From: Peribacillus simplex
Lineage (GTDB): Bacteria; Bacillota; Bacilli; Bacillales; DSM-1321
DNA: 64,000 bases
NCBI RefSeq assembly: GCF_030123325.1
Contig: NZ_CP126106.1
Span: 1,268,001 to 1,332,000, forward strand
Direction: 5' to 3'
Part shown: positions 37,029-45,818 of the stretch, one piece after another
Numbering within the stretch: the first letter of the stretch is position 1
Layout of the letters: every line of letters begins with the position of its first letter
Made by a program: the position numbers and the translations under genes
The notes under the pieces: model-generated
Seen by the model: only the letters and a program-made list of their open reading frames with translations
Database searches by the model: none
Told to the model about the DNA's origin: nothing

Positions 37029-37943
37029 ATGTCAAATCAAAACTTTTCTTTGACCTGGTCGGTTTTCGAAGAGGATTCTGGCTCTTTATTGCGAGAGTTT
37101 CTCAGCAAATGCGATATTTCAAAACGAGCATTAACGGATATTAAGTTTAAAGGTGGATATATCCAGTTGAACGGCGAAGAAGTAACAGTAAGGGAGCGGA
37201 TTGAAACGGGTGACATCGTCACCGTCATATTTCCGCAGGAACAGGCAAGCGAAGGCCTTTTGCCGGAACCCATCCCCCTGAACGTCAGATATGAAGATGA
37301 GTTTGTATTGGTGGTGGCCAAGCCCCCTTCCATGAATACCATTCCGTCCCGCGAGCATCCCAACGGCAGTCTGGCGAATGGCTTGGCGGGTTATTATAGG
37401 AAGACGGGAATACAGGCGACGATCCATATAGTTACACGTCTTGACCGTGACACATCAGGTTTGGTTTTAATTGCCAAGCACCGGCATATCCATCACCTTT
37501 TAAGTGAACAGCAAAAATCAGGACAGGTTAAACGGAGATACCAAGCCGTAGCTGAAGGAATCGTTGAAGGACCTGAAGGAGAGATAGTGGCGCCAATCGG
37601 ACGAAAGTCGACCAGCATCATTGAACGGGAAGTCAGGGAGGATGGCCGGTATGCCTGTACCCTATTTAAGGTATTGGCACACACAGAGTCCCGCACATTC
37701 CTTAATTTGGAACTCCGGACAGGTCGTACACATCAAATCAGGGTCCATATGGCGCATATTGGTCACCCGCTGGCTGGTGATGATTTATATGGAGGGAACA
37801 GGAGAGGTATCCCTCGCCAAGCCCTTCATTGTTTCGAATTGAAATTTTTACATCCTTTCACCAAGAAGATGATGTTGTTTCAAGAAGAGTTGCCGGAGGA
37901 TATGACCCGTTTGCTCGAGGAAAGTAAAGGATGGGATTCCTGA
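37029..37943 (+). CDS. yjbO: RluA-family pseudouridine synthase YjbO
   Basis: 304 residues. An N-terminal S4-like region precedes the synthase domain with the catalytic Asp in VTRLDRDTSGLVL (Thr replaces the common His of HRLD). RTGRTHQIRVHMAHIGHPLAGDDLYGG is diagnostic of the family. It modifies rRNA or tRNA uridines; the exact target is unknown. 17 bases after nadK, same operon. Confidence 0.93.
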   Translation: MSNQNFSLTWSVFEEDSGSLLREFLSKCDISKRALTDIKFKGGYIQLNGEEVTVRERIETGDIVTVIFPQEQASEGLLPEPIPLNVRYEDEFVLVVAKPPSMNTIPSREHPNGSLANGLAGYYRKTGIQATIHIVTRLDRDTSGLVLIAKHRHIHHLLSEQQKSGQVKRRYQAVAEGIVEGPEGEIVAPIGRKSTSIIEREVREDGRYACTLFKVLAHTESRTFLNLELRTGRTHQIRVHMAHIGHPLAGDDLYGGNRRGIPRQALHCFELKFLHPFTKKMMLFQEELPEDMTRLLEESKGWDS

Positions 37944-38000
37944 CTTTATATCCGGTCTGCATTGAAACGAATTCAAGATTATGAAAAAATCGATAGACGC

Positions 38001-38031
38001 AAAAAAACTCACCAAGATGGCGAGTTTTTTT
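38001..38031. terminator. Bidirectional terminator between yjbO and prpE
   Basis: AAAAAAACTCACC-AAGAT-GGCGAGTTTTTTT, imperfect stem with A and T tracts on both sides. Confidence 0.85.
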
Positions 38032-38033
38032 GG

Positions 38034-38777
38034 TTAATCAAAAGATGTCCTGAACTTTTCCGCTATATAAGGCATGGAAGAAGGCACCTCTTGAAGATCC
38101 ATTTCGGGATAACGTACAGCCGTCAATTTTCCACCGAAGACGCAGCCTGTATCAATATTATATGTATGATTGACTCGTCTAGCTTTAGGGACTGGTGTAT
38201 GTCCATATACGATCCATGTTTTCCCCTTGTAAGATTTTGCCCAGTCTTTCCTGACCGGAGACCCATCGGGATGTTTGGAGCCATTGATATCACCATAGAG
38301 GACAAAGGTTTTTACCTTATTGCTATATTGACCAATATAGTCACTGCGAATTCCTGCATGGGCAATGATCAATCGCCCTTCATCAATGAGTTGATAAAGC
38401 GGGGAACGTTCATACAGATCCATGAATTTTTTTCGGATCTTCTTCTGCTCCCGAATGTTCAGTGATTCATATTCTGCTACAGTAGTTTCTAAACCGTGTG
38501 AAATTTGAACTTTATTGCCTGAAAAATAACGATACAATTTATTGCAGTGGTTACCTGGCGCATACCTCGCTATATTTTGGTTAATGACTAATTCATGGAC
38601 AACCTCTATTACTTTAAGGGAATTTGGGCCCCGATCGGTTAAATCCCCTACAAAGCCGAGAATCCTTCCAGAGGGATGTACAGGAAACCCAGTCTCCCAT
38701 GTATAGCCCATTTTTTCGGTCAGCTGCCTGAATTCAGCGAAACATCCATGAATGTCCCCTATGATATCGATGTTCAT
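38034..38777 (-). CDS. prpE: Bis(5'-nucleosyl)-tetraphosphatase PrpE
   Basis: 247 residues, PPP-type metallophosphatase. GDIHG, GDLTDRGPNS and GNHCNK are the three metal-binding signatures, and a later AHAG completes the site. In B. subtilis PrpE cleaves Ap4A and affects spore germination. ATG 38777 begins at the conserved MNIDIIGDIHG; an earlier in-frame GTG is less likely. Confidence 0.94.
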   Translation of the reverse strand: MNIDIIGDIHGCFAEFRQLTEKMGYTWETGFPVHPSGRILGFVGDLTDRGPNSLKVIEVVHELVINQNIARYAPGNHCNKLYRYFSGNKVQISHGLETTVAEYESLNIREQKKIRKKFMDLYERSPLYQLIDEGRLIIAHAGIRSDYIGQYSNKVKTFVLYGDINGSKHPDGSPVRKDWAKSYKGKTWIVYGHTPVPKARRVNHTYNIDTGCVFGGKLTAVRYPEMDLQEVPSSMPYIAEKFRTSFD

Positions 38778-38890
38778 TTGACACACCCTTTGTTTGTTTT
38801 GTATATGTTTATGGTATTAGTATAGTATTATTTAAAAAAATAAAATATAAACGAGGAAATGAAAAAATATGTTTTAGGAGGTGTATGGTT

Positions 38891-40270
38891 ATGGAGGAGA
38901 TGAAGGACCGGGGGCGGGAGAGCAGTCAAATGAATAACGAGCTTTTGCTTGAAGCGCTTAAAACGGAAAGTCTAGATCAGTTTCGTACGGAGTTCCTTGA
39001 AATGCATCCATATGATCAGGCTCAATTTTATACAAGCTTGTCAGATGAATTCAGATCCGTCGTTTACACATATTTGTCACCGGAAGAAATGGCGGGCCTG
39101 TTTGAAAATATAGAAATAGATGAAGAAAATTACGAAAGCCTTTTGGCTGAAATGAATCCTTCTTACGCAGCCGATATGCTTTCCCATATGTATGCGGACG
39201 ATGCGGCTGACGTCTTGAATGAAATCAATGATGAGCAGGCCGTTAGCTATTTGACCATCATGGATGATGATGCGGCAAGTGAAATCCAGGAGCTTCTGAA
39301 CTATGAGGAATCTACGGCAGGAAGTATCATGACGACAGAATTCATTGCCATTGAAGCAAATGAAACCGCTCGATCAGCCATGCAGATCTTAAAAAGGGAA
39401 GCTCCGGAAGCGGAAACGATTTATTATGTGTTCGTTACCGATCAGGATAAGAAGCTGCTTGGTGTTTTGTCGCTCAGGACATTGATCATTGCTGATGAAG
39501 ATGCTTTAATCGGTGATTTAATGGATGACAGGGTAGTTTCCGTACCTGTATCTGAAGACCAGGAAGAGGTGGCACGAAAAATCAGGGACTATAACTTCCT
39601 TGCCGTGCCCGTCGTCGATTTCCAAAACCATTTGTTAGGGATTATTACCGTTGATGATATCATTGATGTCATGGATGAAGAGGCATCAGATGATTATTCT
39701 AAATTGGCAGGTATATCTGACCTTGATCATGTTGATAAGAGTCCATTTTCCGCTGCAAAAAAACGGCTGCCTTGGTTGGTCATCCTCTTGTTCTTAGGAT
39801 TGCTGACTGCAAGTTTGATCGGCCGATTCGAAGAGACACTAAGCCAAAAAGCGATTCTGGCTGTATTTATTCCATTGATTGGCGGCATGGCTGGGAATAC
39901 AGGAACCCAAGCATTGGCAGTAGCGGTCAGAGGAATCGCAACAGGTGAATTAGAACAGGATAGCAAGTGGAAACTAGTCCTAAGAGAGGCTGGAACTGGG
40001 CTTATTATTGGCCTGACATGCGGAATTGCCATCACTTTTATTGTCTATTTTTGGCAAAATGATTTAATGCTGGGATTATTAGTCGGTATTTCGATTTTCA
40101 TAACTCTGATCGTTGCCACACTTGCCGGTTCAATCGTCCCGCTTCTCATGCATAAAATGAAAATCGATCCAGCAGTAGCTTCAGGCCCTTTCATTACAAC
40201 TATAAATGACCTTATCAGTATTCTTATTTATTTCGGATTAGCAACATTATTAATGGGCTATTTACTATAA
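38891..40270 (+). CDS. mgtE: Magnesium transporter MgtE
   Basis: 459 residues. The cytosolic N-domain (superhelical, about 15-130), tandem CBS domains (about 135-255, IMTTEFIAIEANETA... VPVVDFQNHLLGIITVDDIIDVM) and five C-terminal transmembrane helices (about 285-455) with GGMAGNTGTQ in the pore region are all visible. ATG 38891 is 7 bases after AGGAGGTG. No Mg2+-sensing leader fits in the 113-base gap to prpE. Confidence 0.95.
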   Translation: MEEMKDRGRESSQMNNELLLEALKTESLDQFRTEFLEMHPYDQAQFYTSLSDEFRSVVYTYLSPEEMAGLFENIEIDEENYESLLAEMNPSYAADMLSHMYADDAADVLNEINDEQAVSYLTIMDDDAASEIQELLNYEESTAGSIMTTEFIAIEANETARSAMQILKREAPEAETIYYVFVTDQDKKLLGVLSLRTLIIADEDALIGDLMDDRVVSVPVSEDQEEVARKIRDYNFLAVPVVDFQNHLLGIITVDDIIDVMDEEASDDYSKLAGISDLDHVDKSPFSAAKKRLPWLVILLFLGLLTASLIGRFEETLSQKAILAVFIPLIGGMAGNTGTQALAVAVRGIATGELEQDSKWKLVLREAGTGLIIGLTCGIAITFIVYFWQNDLMLGLLVGISIFITLIVATLAGSIVPLLMHKMKIDPAVASGPFITTINDLISILIYFGLATLLMGYLL

Positions 40271-40354
40271 GCCAAAGGAGGCCCTCTTGAAGGGCTATTC
40301 CCACAGGACTTTAGAAAACGGTGTTTTTATCAAAGGAAATTTGATATACTGTCA

Positions 40355-40371
40355 TTAGTAGCAGGTACTAA
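40355..40371. promoter_or_regulatory. FapR-like operator before fabI
   Basis: TTAGTAGC-A-GGTACTAA, 17-bp palindrome with one mismatch, directly after a -10-like TATACT (40345-40350). It is the second FapR-type box in the window. Confidence 0.78.
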
Positions 40372-40403
40372 TAACTTGTATTAAAAATAGGAGGTCACAT
40401 ACG

Positions 40404-41177
40404 ATGACTTTTTCATTAGAAGGAAAAACGTTTGTCATAATGGGTGTTGCGAATAAAAGAAGTATTGCATGGGGAGTTGCCCGTTCCTTACATAAAGCAG
40501 GTGCAAAGCTGATCTTCACTTACGGAAAAGACCGTACGGAAAAAAGCGTTAAGGAACTATCTTCTACATTGGAAGGGGATTCTTCCATTATTTTACAATG
40601 TGATGTAACGAAGGATGAAAGCATTGATAAATGCTTTGCGACGATTAAGGAAGAAACAGGTATCATTCATGGCGTGGTACACAGTGTCGCATTCGCTAAC
40701 AAGGAAGAGCTGGACGGTGAGTTCGTCAACACGAGCCGTGAAGGGTTCTTGCTTGCCCATAATATCAGTTCATTTTCTTTAACGGCTGTAGCTAAAGCGG
40801 CGAAGGAAATCATGCCGGAAGGTGGCAGCATCGTCACAATGACGTATCTTGGCGGTGAACGGGTCATGCCAAATTATAATGTAATGGGAGTGGCCAAGGC
40901 CTCACTTGAAGCCAATGTCCGTTACCTGTCAAGTGATCTTGGCAAAGATAACATTCGAGTGAATGCAATTTCAGCAGGACCTATCCGGACCTTATCCGCT
41001 AAAGGTGTTCGTGACTTCAATACAATTTTAAAGAAGATTGAAGAAGAAGCACCGCTTCGTCGTACAACGACTCCTGAAGAAGTAGGGGATACGGCAGTAT
41101 TTTTATTAAGTGACATGTCCCGCGGAATTACCGGGGAAAATATCCATGTGGATTCCGGTTACCATATAATCGGATGA
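40404..41177 (+). CDS. fabI: Enoyl-ACP reductase FabI
   Basis: 257 residues, NADH/NADPH-dependent last reduction of fatty-acid elongation. SDR fold with VANKRSIAWGVARSL at the N-terminus, catalytic Tyr/Lys pair in YNVMGVAKASLEANVRYL, and SAGPIRTLSAKGVRDF. GGAGGTC precedes the ATG. Control by FapR is inferred from the box just upstream. Confidence 0.97.
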   Translation: MTFSLEGKTFVIMGVANKRSIAWGVARSLHKAGAKLIFTYGKDRTEKSVKELSSTLEGDSSIILQCDVTKDESIDKCFATIKEETGIIHGVVHSVAFANKEELDGEFVNTSREGFLLAHNISSFSLTAVAKAAKEIMPEGGSIVTMTYLGGERVMPNYNVMGVAKASLEANVRYLSSDLGKDNIRVNAISAGPIRTLSAKGVRDFNTILKKIEEEAPLRRTTTPEEVGDTAVFLLSDMSRGITGENIHVDSGYHIIG

Positions 41178-41185
41178 CAATAAAA

Positions 41186-41216
41186 CAAGGGGGGCCGAAA
41201 TCGGTCCCCTTTTTTA
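41186..41216 (+). terminator. Terminator after fabI
   Basis: AAGGGG..CCGA-AA-TCGG.CCCCTT stem followed by six T. Confidence 0.85.
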
Positions 41217-41282
41217 TTGGTTGTCAACTATGCATGTATGAACTGATACATCCTCAATTGATACCTTTCCACCTTTTTTCAT
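41214..41282 (-). CDS. Possible 22-residue peptide
   Basis: ATG 41282 is preceded by AAAGGAG at 8 bases; the frame reads MKKGGKVSIEDVSVHTCIVDNQ and stops inside the fabI terminator. A good ribosome site but a very short product; the rest of the 320-base gap to the next gene shows nothing else. Could be chance. Confidence 0.3.
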   Translation of the reverse strand: MKKGGKVSIEDVSVHTCIVDNQ

Positions 41283-41499
41283 CTTCGGAGCTCCTTTAAC
41301 AGCCATTATTTATTAGTTTTCTCCACCAATCCCCAACATATCCAAGATTGGTTGATTCCTTTTTTGGGGGAGTGGCACATCTCCAGCATAAAGAAGGGTG
41401 AATCTCATATAAATGATACATAGAGCTGATATTCATTGTTTGCGAGAATCGGCAAAAACCTGCTTTCAACCCTATTCGTGAAAAAGAAGGAGGGGAATC

Positions 41500-41814
41500 A
41501 TGGACGTGAAGAAAGTTGGTCTGCCTTGTGCTGCTGGAAAACAAACCATACACAATCCGCTGAAGAGACATATTAATTTGAATGAAAAAAATATCAGCAC
41601 TTCATATACTGCCGAGGAATTGGTGGAGCTATTGTCCCGGCTTCCAGCCTTTGCACCTAAACCTGTTTGTAAGTTCATCATCAATGACCGTACACTGTTT
41701 GGAAAATTGGAGCAAAAAAAAGAGTCCAGTTTGTTCATAAGGCATAAATTCGGGAAAAAAGTTGTCCAATACCATATGGAGCAGCTGCAGTCTGTGGATA
41801 TCCTGAAATATTAA
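41500..41814 (+). CDS. CotO-related spore coat protein (short paralogue)
   Basis: 104 residues. Its second half (ELVELLSRLPAFAPKPVCKF) aligns with the C-terminal domain of the next gene (DIISRLSNHQGFPKPLCEAI): the spacing of Arg-Leu, Pro-Lys-Pro, Cys and the strand pattern after it are shared. So this is a short CotO-family protein. Eleven bases separate the two genes; one sporulation operon is likely. Confidence 0.65.
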   Translation: MDVKKVGLPCAAGKQTIHNPLKRHINLNEKNISTSYTAEELVELLSRLPAFAPKPVCKFIINDRTLFGKLEQKKESSLFIRHKFGKKVVQYHMEQLQSVDILKY

Positions 41815-41825
41815 GGAGGGTTTTC

Positions 41826-42401
41826 ATGTCAGAGAAAAATGGCGATAAGGAATCCAAACCACTATTATATGTCGATCAAGCAAAAATATCAGATCAGCGT
41901 GGGAATATGCAAAGTGATTTTCGAACGAAAAAAGCTACACCTAAAGACAGCGTTGAGCCTGAACCCGAACTACAGGAAGCCGGACAAAAAGAAGAAAAAA
42001 TCGAAAAAGTCAAACGTGAATTCGGTGTTTATGATGCCATGAAGGAAATTGAAAAAGAGATTACGGGATTAAGGAAAATCACTGAACAATATGTCCCTGA
42101 GCAAACTCCGGTTGAACAAATGGAACATCCTGAACAAATAGAACAAGAAAAGGAAAAACCAGTTAAGAGAAAAAGGAAAAAGGTGGAGAAGAAAGAATCT
42201 TCCCGCGACATCATTTCCCGCCTATCCAATCATCAAGGTTTTCCAAAGCCATTATGTGAGGCTATTGTTAACGGAAAAACGATTCGGTTTCATGTGTTGG
42301 GAATGAAGGGGGAATCTGTGAAGATTAAAAGAGGGAACCATATTCGTTTCGTGGGCATGCCGGATATCATCGATGCCAAAATAATTGAAGAATCTAAGTG
42401 A
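41826..42401 (+). CDS. cotO: Spore coat protein CotO-like
   Basis: 191 residues: a charged, low-complexity N-terminal and middle part (Glu/Lys/Gln-rich, REFGVYDAMKEIEKEI) and a conserved C-terminal domain ISRLSNHQGFPKPLCEAIVN. Its place directly after fabI is that of B. subtilis cotO (yjbX), a morphogenetic protein needed for late outer-coat assembly. AAGGAGG precedes the ATG. Confidence 0.75.
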   Translation: MSEKNGDKESKPLLYVDQAKISDQRGNMQSDFRTKKATPKDSVEPEPELQEAGQKEEKIEKVKREFGVYDAMKEIEKEITGLRKITEQYVPEQTPVEQMEHPEQIEQEKEKPVKRKRKKVEKKESSRDIISRLSNHQGFPKPLCEAIVNGKTIRFHVLGMKGESVKIKRGNHIRFVGMPDIIDAKIIEESK

Positions 42402-42415
42402 AGGAGCAATATTAA

Positions 42416-42781
42416 ATGTTTCCCCCACAAAGTGAATTTACCTTATTTATAATATTAGGCTTGGCTTCCTTCAGGCTGACACGTTTGATCGTTTTCGATA
42501 AAATCATGGAGCCGCTCCGCCGCCCCTTTTTTAAAGAGATAGAGGAAAAAAATGAAGAGGGGGATGTGGAAATATTTTTAATGCCCAAGGAGAAGGGCCT
42601 GCTTGGCTGGATTGGACAATTGCTAAGCTGTTACTGGTGCGTGGGTGTCTGGGTAAGCCTTTTTCTGGTTTTCCTTTATATCCAACATTGGTTTATTGGC
42701 GATGTATTGATATTAATCCTTGCCGTAGCAGCAGTAGGCGCAATGATTGAGGTCATAATCAGCAAAATTATGGACATTTGA
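42416..42781 (+). CDS. yjcA: YjcA-like sporulation membrane protein (DUF1360)
   Basis: 121 residues with three hydrophobic segments (about 8-25, 65-90, 95-115). LASFRLTRLIVFDKIMEPLR and the CYWCVGVWVS motif are typical of DUF1360. B. subtilis YjcA is a sporulation protein. Starts 14 bases after the cotO-like stop, so probably the same operon. Confidence 0.82.
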   Translation: MFPPQSEFTLFIILGLASFRLTRLIVFDKIMEPLRRPFFKEIEEKNEEGDVEIFLMPKEKGLLGWIGQLLSCYWCVGVWVSLFLVFLYIQHWFIGDVLILILAVAAVGAMIEVIISKIMDI

Positions 42782-42844
42782 TTGGAAACAACTTGTCTCT
42801 TCGTTCATATAGTATGGTATAGATCTTAAAGGAGGAGTCATAAA

Positions 42845-42958
42845 TTGAATCAGAAACAGAATCCATGGGCTTATGCAAAACCGATTAAAAAAGATCAACC
42901 GATCAAAATCAAGAAAGACTGTGGCTGTAATAATAACAATAAAAATAAAGGCTATTGA
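42845..42958 (+). CDS. Small basic Asn/Lys-rich protein, probably spore-associated
   Basis: 37 residues, TTG start with AAAGGAGGAG six bases upstream: (M)NQKQNPWAYAKPIKKDQP..., then KKDCGCNNNNKNKGY. No membrane segment; CGC motif and high Asn/Lys content resemble small spore proteins. Located among coat genes and followed directly by a terminator. Family not recognised. Confidence 0.6.
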   Translation: MNQKQNPWAYAKPIKKDQPIKIKKDCGCNNNNKNKGY

Positions 42959-42962
42959 GTGA

Positions 42963-42993
42963 AAAAACCTTTCCATTTCGGAAGGGTTTTTTT
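42963..42993 (+). terminator. Terminator after the cotO group
   Basis: AACCTTTCC-ATTTC-GGAAGGGTT stem with seven T. Confidence 0.88.
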
Positions 42994-43071
42994 ATTTCCT
43001 AATCCTACCATTCATAAAAAAACAGTTAAACAAGAAAATAACAATAGAACAATAAATTAGGATGTGAATCT

Positions 43072-43569
43072 ATGTTCAGACAAGGAAGATATTTTAAGGG
43101 CAGCTTGCTGGTTTTTATGGTTATTTTTTGTGTGCTTACTGGGTGCAGCAATAAGAATGATGGAAAAACGGAGAATTTAGCAATGATTAAACGTACGAAT
43201 CCTGAACCGATGGATATCATTAATGGAATGGATGGGAAGGATGAAAAGGGATTGATCTCAAAGGTCAAGGAAACAGTTGCTAATGAAGACACCATCTATG
43301 ACGTGATCGTCGTGAAAAACGAAAAAAAGATTATCGTCGCTTATAAAGTTAAGCACATGCAACGTTTTCATATGAAGAAAATTGAAAAGACTGTGACTGA
43401 AAATCTGGAAGAGAAGTTTCCCGATAATGATTTTATCGTATCAAGCGATTATAAAATCTTTTTGGAATCTGTAAGATTGAATGAGTTACTCAAAGAAAAA
43501 GATGTACCCGAGAAAAAGGCAAGGAAGAAGTTCAAGGAAATTGAAGAACTTCAAAAAGAATTAATTTAG
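43072..43569 (+). CDS. YhcN/YlaJ-type sporulation lipoprotein
   Basis: 165 residues with lipoprotein signal (hydrophobic 10-22, lipobox LTGC). The mature part has VIVVKNEKKIIVAYKVKHMQRF and KIEKTVTENLEEKFP, as in YhcN/YlaJ lipoproteins of the spore inner membrane. It is 15 bases upstream of spoVAC, so it belongs to this spoVA operon. A role in germination is known for related proteins; here inferred. Confidence 0.85.
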   Translation: MFRQGRYFKGSLLVFMVIFCVLTGCSNKNDGKTENLAMIKRTNPEPMDIINGMDGKDEKGLISKVKETVANEDTIYDVIVVKNEKKIIVAYKVKHMQRFHMKKIEKTVTENLEEKFPDNDFIVSSDYKIFLESVRLNELLKEKDVPEKKARKKFKEIEELQKELI

Positions 43570-43584
43570 AAGAGAGGTTCAGCT

Positions 43585-44055
43585 ATGAGCGGCAAGGAGA
43601 AAACGACCCCACAGCAGAATGCGTATCAAGAGCTACAAGGGAAGCATGAAATTAAAAGACCAATAGTGAAGAATTGTTTGAAAGCCTTTTTAGTAGGTGG
43701 CATTTTCTGCATGGTGGGACAAGCCATTTCCTACTTCTATATTTACTATTTCAACTTTACGGAACAGACAGCCGGAGGTCCTACAACTGCCACCATGGTG
43801 TTCCTGGCTCTTTTGATGACCGGTTTCGGGTTTTACGACCGCATTGGCCAGTTTGCTGGGGCAGGAAGTGCCGTCCCTGTTACAGGATTCGGTAACGCAG
43901 TCATTTCGGCAGCAATCGAACATCGGACGGAAGGTTTTGTACTTGGTGTTGGATCCAATATGTTTAAATTGGCCGGATCGGTCATTTTATTTGGAGTATT
44001 CTCAGCGTTTGTCGTGGCGTTGATAAAAACAATTTATCAAATGTTTGGGGGCTAA
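43585..44055 (+). CDS. spoVAC: Stage V sporulation protein AC
   Basis: 156 residues. After a polar N-terminus there are four membrane helices with VGGIFCMVGQAISYF, GPTTATMVFLALLMTGFGFYD and GAGSAVPVTGFGNAVISAAIEH, diagnostic of SpoVAC. It forms the Ca-dipicolinate channel of the spore inner membrane. GAAGAGAGG precedes the ATG. Confidence 0.95.
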   Translation: MSGKEKTTPQQNAYQELQGKHEIKRPIVKNCLKAFLVGGIFCMVGQAISYFYIYYFNFTEQTAGGPTTATMVFLALLMTGFGFYDRIGQFAGAGSAVPVTGFGNAVISAAIEHRTEGFVLGVGSNMFKLAGSVILFGVFSAFVVALIKTIYQMFGG

Positions 44056-44058
44056 GCG

Positions 44059-45084
44059 GTGTTAAAGGGAGAACAAACATGGCTGTTTACCAATAAACCG
44101 GTCATCTTGGAAACAGGGGTAACAGGCGGGCCATTTGAAGCAAATGGAGAAATCGCGGGTGATTTCGATATCCTATACGACGATTTGTGGATGGAGAAGG
44201 ATTCATATGAGAAGGCACATCGACATTTGATGGAAAAAGCGGTTGAGCTTGCATTGGAAAAAGGTAAGATCAACAAGGAACAGGTGCAATTTTTTTTGGC
44301 GGGTGATTTAATCAATCAGGTTACACCTACAAGCTTTGCAGCCAGAACTAATGGGATTCCATATTTCGGCTTGTTTGGAGCCTGTTCCACTTCAATGGAA
44401 GGGCTTGCCCTAGCTGCCTTCATCACTAATTATGGCGGGGCTAACTATGTGTTGACAGGCGCCTCGAGCCACAATGCAGCTGTTGAAAAACAATTTCGCT
44501 ATCCAACTGAATATGGAGGGCAAAAACCACCTACAGCTCAATGGACGATAACAGGAGCGGGGGTGGCTCTGGTTGCTCCCGATGGAAGCAAGCAAGGGGA
44601 ATTTCCCCATATTGTCTCGGCCACTATCGGAAAGGTCATTGATATGGGATTGAAGGATCCTTTCAATATGGGGGGAGCGATGGCACCGGCGGCCGTCGAT
44701 ACGATACTTGCCCATTTCAAAGATACTGGTTTGACCCCGGATGATTATGATTTCATCATTACTGGTGATTTAGGTCAAATAGGGAGGGAGACAGCCATTG
44801 ACTTATTAAAGCAAAAGGGCTGTGACATCAATCAGGAAAAATTCAAGGATTGCGGATTGATGATTTTTAAAAAGGATCAGCCTGTTTTGGCTGGCGGGAG
44901 CGGTGCGGGATGTTCGGCAGTGGTTTTATACGGTCATATATTAAATGAGATGATTTCCGGTAAATATAAAAAAATCCTGCTTGTCGCAACAGGAGCATTA
45001 CTATCGCCACTTTCCGTCCAGCAAAAAGATACAATTCCATGCATTGCACATGCTGTGGCCATTGAATATGGGATGAATTCATGA
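44059..45084 (+). CDS. spoVAD: Stage V sporulation protein AD
   Basis: 341 residues, thiolase-fold dipicolinic-acid-binding protein. GVTGGPFEANGEIAGDFD, FFLAGDLINQVTPTSF, YFGLFGACSTSMEGLALAA and FDFIITGDLGQIGRE-like blocks are seen. GTG start 3 bases after the spoVAC stop (GGGGG upstream). Co-transcribed with spoVAC and spoVAEb. Confidence 0.95.
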   Translation: MLKGEQTWLFTNKPVILETGVTGGPFEANGEIAGDFDILYDDLWMEKDSYEKAHRHLMEKAVELALEKGKINKEQVQFFLAGDLINQVTPTSFAARTNGIPYFGLFGACSTSMEGLALAAFITNYGGANYVLTGASSHNAAVEKQFRYPTEYGGQKPPTAQWTITGAGVALVAPDGSKQGEFPHIVSATIGKVIDMGLKDPFNMGGAMAPAAVDTILAHFKDTGLTPDDYDFIITGDLGQIGRETAIDLLKQKGCDINQEKFKDCGLMIFKKDQPVLAGGSGAGCSAVVLYGHILNEMISGKYKKILLVATGALLSPLSVQQKDTIPCIAHAVAIEYGMNS

Positions 45085-45100
45085 GAAAGGAGAGATTTCG

Positions 45101-45457
45101 ATGTTAGCAATGTTTTTTTGGGCCTTTGTCATCGGTGGCTTGATCTGTGTTGTCGGCCAGCTTCTTTTCGATGTTGCTAAGCTGACACCAGCACATACGT
45201 TAAGCTTGTTCGTTGTAATAGGAGCTGTTCTTGGCGGATTTGATTTATATGAGCCGCTTGTTGACTTTGCCGGTGCTGGAGCAACCGTACCGATCGTTTC
45301 GTTTGGGAACTCGCTGGTGAACGGTGCAATGATGGAATCGGAAAAACATGGGCTCGTTGGCGTACTGACAGGTATGTTTGAAATTACGAGTTCCGGTATC
45401 TCTGCAGCAATCGTCTTTGGATTCATAGGAGCCTTGGTTTTCAGACCAAAAGGATGA
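45101..45457 (+). CDS. spoVAE: Stage V sporulation protein AEb
   Basis: 118 residues, three or four membrane helices: WAFVIGGLICVVGQLL, VVIGAVLGGFDLYEPLVDFA, GATVPIVSFGNSLVNGAM and a C-terminal helix. It is paralogous in pattern to SpoVAC. Partner in the DPA channel. AGGAGAG precedes the ATG. This is a three-gene spoVAC-AD-AEb set, not the longer main operon. Confidence 0.94.
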   Translation: MLAMFFWAFVIGGLICVVGQLLFDVAKLTPAHTLSLFVVIGAVLGGFDLYEPLVDFAGAGATVPIVSFGNSLVNGAMMESEKHGLVGVLTGMFEITSSGISAAIVFGFIGALVFRPKG

Positions 45458-45559
45458 AATAAGCGGAAATAGGCAGCCTGGACTAGGACATGGCCTATAC
45501 ATATTTGTCCAGACCTACATATGTTATCAGTAAGCTTTAGCGAGAGCGAGGTGATATGT

Positions 45560-45709
45560 ATGTTTGGTTTTGGTGGCTACGGTTGTTGTAACGGCAGCGG
45601 TTATGGATATGGCGGCGGTTATGGCGGAGGATGCGGTGGCGGTTCCACTTTTGCGATAATCGTTGTATTGTTTATCCTATTGATCATTGTGGGGGCTTCT
45701 TTCTGCTAA
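45560..45709 (+). CDS. yjcZ: YjcZ-family Gly-rich sporulation membrane protein
   Basis: 49 residues: MFGFGGYGCCNGSGYGYGGG, a Gly/Tyr/Cys-rich head, then one membrane helix STFAIIVVLFILLIIVG ending SFC. Typical YjcZ/YosA-like small protein made in sporulation. ATG 45560 follows GAGGTGAT; earlier in-frame codons are not conserved. Confidence 0.88.
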   Translation: MFGFGGYGCCNGSGYGYGGGYGGGCGGGSTFAIIVVLFILLIIVGASFC

Positions 45710-45712
45710 GGT

Positions 45713-45751
45713 AAATGGAATGGGCAGAAGAAGCCTATTCCATTTTTTTTT
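45713..45751 (+). terminator. Terminator after yjcZ
   Basis: AATGGAAT.GGC-AGAAGAA-GCC.ATTCCATT followed by T run. Confidence 0.9.
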
Positions 45752-45818
45752 GTTTGGGCCAAGCACCATTTTTCTGATAATGCCATAGGATAGGTACAGA
45801 AAAGGGAGGGGCTTAGGT

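Noticed and set aside
38778..38890. Mg2+ riboswitch before mgtE
   Set aside because: The gap is only about 110 bases and shows no M-box blocks.
41296..41571. 91-residue minus-strand frame overlapping the short CotO-like gene
   Set aside because: No Shine-Dalgarno and overlaps a better-supported gene on the opposite strand.
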